Part shown: piece after piece, positions 60,064 to 64,000 of the stretch | Numbering within the stretch: position 1 is the first letter of the stretch | How the letters are laid out: each line of letters begins with the position of its first letter | DNA from: Aeromonas caviae | GTDB lineage: Bacteria > Pseudomonadota > Gammaproteobacteria > Enterobacterales > Aeromonadaceae | Direction of reading: 5' to 3' | Assembly (NCBI RefSeq): GCF_000819785.1 | Contig: NZ_CDBK01000071.1 | Location: 1 to 64,000, forward strand | Length of the DNA stretch: 64,000 nt | Notes under the pieces: model-generated | The model's input: the letters and a program-made list of their open reading frames with translations, nothing else | Database searches by the model: none | Told to the model about the DNA's origin: nothing | Position numbers and translations under genes: made by a program

Positions 60064-61121
60064 TGCTTGAACAACTTGCCTATCTGCACGGGACGCCCAC
60101 TGCTCGCGGCATCCTCAAGGCCGAGGCCGCCGACTTCGTGGTCAATGAAGATCTCGGGTTTGCACCTTGCGGCGAGGGGGAACACATCTTCGTCCGGGTA
60201 CGCAAAACCGGTGAGAATACCGCCTGGGTGGCTGGTCTGCTGGCCGATGCGGCCGGGGTTGCCCGCAATGCGGTGACCTGGGCTGGTCTGAAAGATCGCC
60301 ATGCGGTGACCGAACAGTGGTTCGGCATCCATCTGCCGGGCAAGGGCGAGCTGGATCTCTCGGTCATCGAGAACGACAACATCCGGATCCTTGAGGTGAA
60401 GCGCCACAACAAGAAGCTGCGGGTCGGCTATCTCAAGGGCAACCACTTCACCCTGCGTCTCACCGGGCTGGAGCAGGCCGACGGGCTGGAATCCCGTCTG
60501 CAGGCGATTGCAACCCAGGGGGTACCCAACTACTACGGCGAGCAGCGTTTCGGCCGCGGTGGCAACAACCTGGAGGCCGCCAAGGCGATGTTCGCCGGCA
60601 AACGGATCAAGGATCGCAACAAGCGCTCCCTCTATCTGTCCGCCGCCCGCAGCATGCTGTTCAATGCCATTGTCAGCGCCCGCATCGAGCAGGGACTGGC
60701 CCATCAGCTGCTGGCAGGCGACTGCGTGATGCTCAAGGGCAGCCACTCCATCTTCAGCGAAGAGAGCGTGACTCCCGAGCTGGAGGCGCGCCTTGCCTCC
60801 GGGGACGTGCAGCTGACCGCTCCCCAGTGGGGCCGTGGCCGTCTGGCGAGCCAGGGCGCTGCTGCCGAGTTCGAGCAAGAAGTGCTGGCTCCTTATGGTG
60901 ACTGGTGCGAAGGACTGGAGAAAGCCGGGCTGGATCAGGACAGGCGCCCGCTGCTACTCAAGCCGGAGCAGATGAGCTGGCAACGGGAGGACGAGGTGCT
61001 GACCCTGTCGTTCTTCCTGCCTGCCGGCGCCTTTGCCACCAGTGTGGTACGCGAATTAATGCAGGCCGAAGAGGCCGATCACGGTTTCAGGAACTCAACC
61101 GATGCGAATTCTGGTCAGTAA
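60060..61121 (+). CDS. truD: tRNA pseudouridine-13 synthase
   Basis: A 353-residue TruD that isomerises uridine 13 of tRNA-Glu. The N-terminus [26 protein letters not shown] is family-typical. The catalytic Asp is in [18 protein letters not shown] (about residue 79). A later [18 protein letters not shown] motif and [11 protein letters not shown] end the protein. It overlaps ispF by four bases and surE by 20 bases, in the conserved order ispD-ispF-truD-surE-pcm. Confidence 0.97.
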   Translation: MMLEQLAYLHGTPTARGILKAEAADFVVNEDLGFAPCGEGEHIFVRVRKTGENTAWVAGLLADAAGVARNAVTWAGLKDRHAVTEQWFGIHLPGKGELDLSVIENDNIRILEVKRHNKKLRVGYLKGNHFTLRLTGLEQADGLESRLQAIATQGVPNYYGEQRFGRGGNNLEAAKAMFAGKRIKDRNKRSLYLSAARSMLFNAIVSARIEQGLAHQLLAGDCVMLKGSHSIFSEESVTPELEARLASGDVQLTAPQWGRGRLASQGAAAEFEQEVLAPYGDWCEGLEKAGLDQDRRPLLLKPEQMSWQREDEVLTLSFFLPAGAFATSVVRELMQAEEADHGFRNSTDANSGQ

Positions 61122-61863
61122 TGACGATGGGGTGCACGCCGAGGGCATTCGCGCCCTCAGCGAGGCGTTGCGTGCCTGTGGCGAGGTCGTGGTGGTGGCG
61201 CCGGATCGCAACCGCAGCGGTGCCAGCCACTCCCTGACGCTGGAAGTGCCGCTGCGGGTCATCCGCCTCGATGCGTCCAGTTTTCACGGCATCAAGAGTT
61301 ATGCGGTCAAGGGGACGCCGACCGACTGCGTTCATCTGGCGGTCAACGAACTGCTGCGCCCTGAGCCCGACATGGTGGTGGCCGGTATCAATCACGGGGC
61401 CAACCTGGGGGATGACGTCATCTACTCGGGGACGGTGGCGGCCGCGACGGAAGGGCGTCATCTTGGTTTCCCCTCCATCGCCGTTTCGCTGGTGGGCAAG
61501 ACTCATTTCGCCAGTGCGGCCCACTACGCCGCCCAGCTGGTGCGGGGGCTGATGGTGCATCCGTTGCCTGCGGATCAGATCCTCAACGTGAATGTGCCGG
61601 ACCTGCCGCTCGAGCAGATCAAGGGGATCAGGGTGACCCGCCTTGGCAATCGCCACCGGGCGGAGTCGGTGATCCGCACCGAGGATCCCCGTGGTCAGCC
61701 GGTCTACTGGATTGGTCCCCCCGGCAACCAGCAGGATGCGGGAGAGGGAACGGACTTTGCCGCCATCGAGCAGGGTTATGTCTCCATCACTCCCCTGACC
61801 ATCGACATGACGGCCTACGGCAGTCTGTCGACCCTGGGCGCGTGGCTGGATCTGCAGGGATGA
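61102..61863 (+). CDS. surE: 5'/3'-nucleotidase SurE
   Basis: A 253-residue metal-dependent phosphatase that removes phosphate from nucleoside monophosphates and exopolyphosphate. The metal site is [16 protein letters not shown], where the two Asp bind, followed by [18 protein letters not shown] and the conserved Asn in [21 protein letters not shown]. Start and length are as in the family. It begins inside the end of truD and is followed five bases later by pcm. Confidence 0.97.
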   Translation: MRILVSNDDGVHAEGIRALSEALRACGEVVVVAPDRNRSGASHSLTLEVPLRVIRLDASSFHGIKSYAVKGTPTDCVHLAVNELLRPEPDMVVAGINHGANLGDDVIYSGTVAAATEGRHLGFPSIAVSLVGKTHFASAAHYAAQLVRGLMVHPLPADQILNVNVPDLPLEQIKGIRVTRLGNRHRAESVIRTEDPRGQPVYWIGPPGNQQDAGEGTDFAAIEQGYVSITPLTIDMTAYGSLSTLGAWLDLQG

Positions 61864-61867
61864 CGTT

Positions 61868-62485
61868 GTGATAGTACAGCGCCTGTTGAATCAACTGATT
61901 GCCCAGGATGTCCGCGATTTCCGCGTATTGGCGGCGATCGCGAAGGTGCCGCGCCAGCTGTTTGTGGACGAGGCCATGGCCCACAAGGCCTGGGACAATA
62001 CGGCCCTGCCCATCGGCCATGGGCAGACCATCTCCCAGCCTTACATCGTGGCGCGCATGACCGAGCTGCTGATCCAGAACGATCCGGCCCATGTGCTGGA
62101 GATCGGGACGGGATCGGGCTACCAGACGGCGGTACTGGCCCACCTAGTGGAGCATGTCTACACCATGGAGCGGATCAAGTCGCTGCAGTTTCAGGCCCGG
62201 CGCAGATTGCGCCAGCTCGATCTGCACAATGTGTCGGCCAAGCACGGCAATGGGTGGCTAGGTTGGCCCAACAAGGGCCCTTTCGACGCCATTCTGGTGA
62301 CGGCGGCGGCCAGTGAGGTCCCCAAGGCCCTGACCGATCAGCTGGCTGATGGTGGTCGTCTGGTGTTGCCGGTGGGTGATGGCCAGCAGACCCTGCAGCT
62401 CATCGAGCGATCGGGCTCCCAGCTCACCAGCCGGATCCTGGAGCCGGTACGTTTCGTTCCCCTGATTGACGGAGATGTCGAGTGA
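61868..62485 (+). CDS. pcm: protein-L-isoaspartate O-methyltransferase
   Basis: A 205-residue repair enzyme that methylates L-isoaspartyl residues in damaged proteins. It has the SAM fold [19 protein letters not shown], the acceptor region [22 protein letters not shown], and [17 protein letters not shown]. The start is GTG, four bases after the surE stop. Its TGA stop overlaps the yqaA GTG (GTGA), so translation is probably coupled. Confidence 0.96.
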   Translation: MIVQRLLNQLIAQDVRDFRVLAAIAKVPRQLFVDEAMAHKAWDNTALPIGHGQTISQPYIVARMTELLIQNDPAHVLEIGTGSGYQTAVLAHLVEHVYTMERIKSLQFQARRRLRQLDLHNVSAKHGNGWLGWPNKGPFDAILVTAAASEVPKALTDQLADGGRLVLPVGDGQQTLQLIERSGSQLTSRILEPVRFVPLIDGDVE

Positions 62486-63063
62486 AGTTGTTTTCCCGCC
62501 TTTATGTTCTGGTGATGCAGTGGGCACGCCACAAGTATGCCCCCTGGTATCTGGCCATCACCGCCTTTATTGAATCCATCTTCTGGCCCATCCCGGTGGA
62601 TGTGATGCTGGCGCCCATGGCGCTCGGCAAACCTCATCGCGCCTGGCACTATGCCGCGCTGGCCACTCTCTTTTCGGTGCTGGGCGCCCTGTTTGGTTAT
62701 CTGCTCGGCTATGCCCTGTGGGAGCCAGTGGTGCAGCCGCTGGTGACCTCGGTTGGCTATGAGGACAAGATTGCCCTGGCCGAGCAGTGGTTCGCGCAGT
62801 GGGGCATCTGGGTTATTTTTATTGCCAGCTTCACGCCGATCCCCTACAAGGTGTTTACCGTCACGGCTGGCTTGCTTCACATGGCACTGTTGCCTTTCAT
62901 CCTGACCTCGCTGATCGGTCGTGGCATGCGCTTCTTCCTGGTTGCAGGTCTGATGCGCTGGGGCGGCGAGAAGATGGAGCGCAAGCTGATGCACTATGTG
63001 GATGTGCTGGGCTGGCTCTGTATTGGTTTGGCCGTTGCGGCCTATTTCTGGTTTAGTCGTTAA
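62482..63063 (+). CDS. yqaA: DedA/SNARE-associated family membrane protein YqaA
   Basis: A 193-residue inner-membrane protein of the YqaA subgroup of the DedA family. Membrane segments run through [19 protein letters not shown] (with the family Glu and Pro-Pro region), [20 protein letters not shown] and [23 protein letters not shown]. Relatives are thought to help flip lipids across the membrane. The GTG start overlaps the pcm stop by four bases, and nlpD follows after nine bases. Confidence 0.92.
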   Translation: MKLFSRLYVLVMQWARHKYAPWYLAITAFIESIFWPIPVDVMLAPMALGKPHRAWHYAALATLFSVLGALFGYLLGYALWEPVVQPLVTSVGYEDKIALAEQWFAQWGIWVIFIASFTPIPYKVFTVTAGLLHMALLPFILTSLIGRGMRFFLVAGLMRWGGEKMERKLMHYVDVLGWLCIGLAVAAYFWFSR

Positions 63064-63072
63064 GGATCCACT

Positions 63073-64000
63073 ATGTGTTCGCGTGTTTGGCAAGGTAGCG
63101 GTGTCGTCGTGTTGTCATGGCTGCTGCTTGCCTGTTCCTCCAGCAAGACTGCGGCTCCGGTGCACAGCCTGGGCAATGATCAGGTCGCTTCGACCATCCC
63201 CGTGCGTCAAGGTATGACCAAGCCCGGCATTGCAGGCAACGGGTACACCGTGGTCAAAGGAGACACTCTCTATTCCATTGCATTTCGTTCTGGCATGGAT
63301 GTGGCTTCGCTTATCAGCATCAATGGCATCACTCCCCCCTATAACATTTATCCCGGCCAGCAGCTCAGGCTCGATGGCGCTTCCGCCCCCATGGCGGTGG
63401 CAACCGTCGGCAGCCCTGTCAGTCGTGGCAGCGTGACGGGGTCTGGCAGTTACGAGGTGCGCCGTGGCGATACCTTGAGCAGCATCGGTCGCCAGTTCGG
63501 TCTCTCCAACCAGGCCTTGGCCCAGCGCAACAACCTCCAGGCTCCTTATGCATTGCACGTGGGCCAGGTGCTCAATGTAGGGGGCTCGGGTTCCTCGGGT
63601 GGTCAGATGGTGGCAGCAGCCACACCGGTGGTGACCAGCACGGGGCCCAAACCCCTGGCCACGGCTCCGGCAGGTACGACCACACCATTTATTGCTCAGA
63701 AAACGATTGCTCCTGCCTCGTCAACAGCATACGCTCAGGCGAAAGAACAAAAAACCGTCAGTTCCTCGTCAACACTCTCCTGGCATTGGCCGACCAAAGG
63801 GCGGATCGTTGAAGGCTTCTCCGTTGCGGAACAAGGCAACAAGGGCATCGACATTTCCGGCCAGAAGGGCCAACCCATTTACGCTGCGAGCAGCGGCAAA
63901 GTGGTCTATGCGGGCAGTGCACTGCGAGGGTATGGCAAGCTGATAATTCTCAAGCACAACGATGACTACCTCTCCGCCTACGCTCACAACGATGAGTTGA
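63073..64000 (+). CDS. nlpD: murein hydrolase activator NlpD, 3' end cut by window
   Basis: The gene runs off the right edge; 309 codons are visible. The signal peptide ends at lipobox LLLAC|SSS (about residue 21), so it is an outer-membrane lipoprotein. Two LysM domains bind peptidoglycan: YTVVKGDTLYSIAFRSGMDV and YEVRRGDTLSSIGRQFGLS. A Ser/Thr/Ala-rich linker leads to the LytM domain from about residue 238 (WHWPTKGRIVEGFS ... GIDISGQKGQPIYAASSGKVVYAG). The first zinc ligand His is replaced in the GIDIS motif, as in the catalytically inactive NlpD type that activates AmiC. ATG with GGAT upstream. rpoS is expected downstream, and its main promoter usually lies within nlpD. Confidence 0.93.
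   Translation, partial: MCSRVWQGSGVVVLSWLLLACSSSKTAAPVHSLGNDQVASTIPVRQGMTKPGIAGNGYTVVKGDTLYSIAFRSGMDVASLISINGITPPYNIYPGQQLRLDGASAPMAVATVGSPVSRGSVTGSGSYEVRRGDTLSSIGRQFGLSNQALAQRNNLQAPYALHVGQVLNVGGSGSSGGQMVAAATPVVTSTGPKPLATAPAGTTTPFIAQKTIAPASSTAYAQAKEQKTVSSSSTLSWHWPTKGRIVEGFSVAEQGNKGIDISGQKGQPIYAASSGKVVYAGSALRGYGKLIILKHNDDYLSAYAHNDEL

Overview
The window looks like a chromosomal stretch of an Aeromonas species. The base composition is GC-rich, and the gene order is that of a gammaproteobacterium of the Vibrio/Enterobacteria/Aeromonas group. The prolyl oligopeptidase at 7981-10128 agrees closely with the Aeromonas prolyl endopeptidase as I remember it, including the positions of its catalytic triad. 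The species cannot be fixed from the sequence alone. No rRNA, tRNA, insertion sequence, prophage or CRISPR array was recognised.

Layout. 1-1065: the 5' end of an Ig-repeat surface lipoprotein and an AT-rich gene-free stretch, which together look like the edge of an accessory region. 1066-3343: a DUF1294 membrane protein, a sugar O-acetyltransferase and an MgtC/DUF4010 membrane protein. 3564-7765: a compact minus-strand operon of a threonine-synthase-like PLP enzyme and a polar amino acid ABC importer. 7981-16854: prolyl oligopeptidase, AsmA, an SDR reductase, GlnE and a GNAT enzyme. 16962-21975: a chemoreceptor, a potassium-channel-like protein, an SH3/coiled-coil protein, NudC and HemE. 22127-26542: a ROK kinase followed by epd-pgk-fba. 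26696-34909: a PuuB-like oxidase, a small lipoprotein, a GNAT enzyme, dsbD-cutA, an unknown small gene, a PACE efflux protein with a divergent LysR regulator, and ygfZ / sdhE-ygfX. 35030-45683: nadB diverging from a long envelope-stress and housekeeping cluster, rpoE-rseA-rseB-rseC-lepA-lepB-rnc-era-recO-pdxJ, headed by an excellent sigma-E promoter. 45825-50018: amiD, yehS and barA on the minus strand. 50288-64000: rlmD-relA-mazG-pyrG-eno-ftsB-ispD-ispF-truD-surE-pcm-yqaA-nlpD, with nlpD cut by the window end (rpoS is expected next).

Most of the window is well-conserved core genome, and products follow from family motifs and the conserved order. The unusual signal is at translation starts. 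At several unrelated genes (barA, ispF and an ABC permease clearly; era, an FAD oxidase and two others weakly) a degenerate copy of the gene's own ribosome-binding site, ATG and first codons lies just upstream. In the barA, ispF and era cases this copy opens a mini-ORF whose stop overlaps the true start as ATGA. The barA leader has two such copies in series. I regard this recurrent start duplication as the most interesting observation here.
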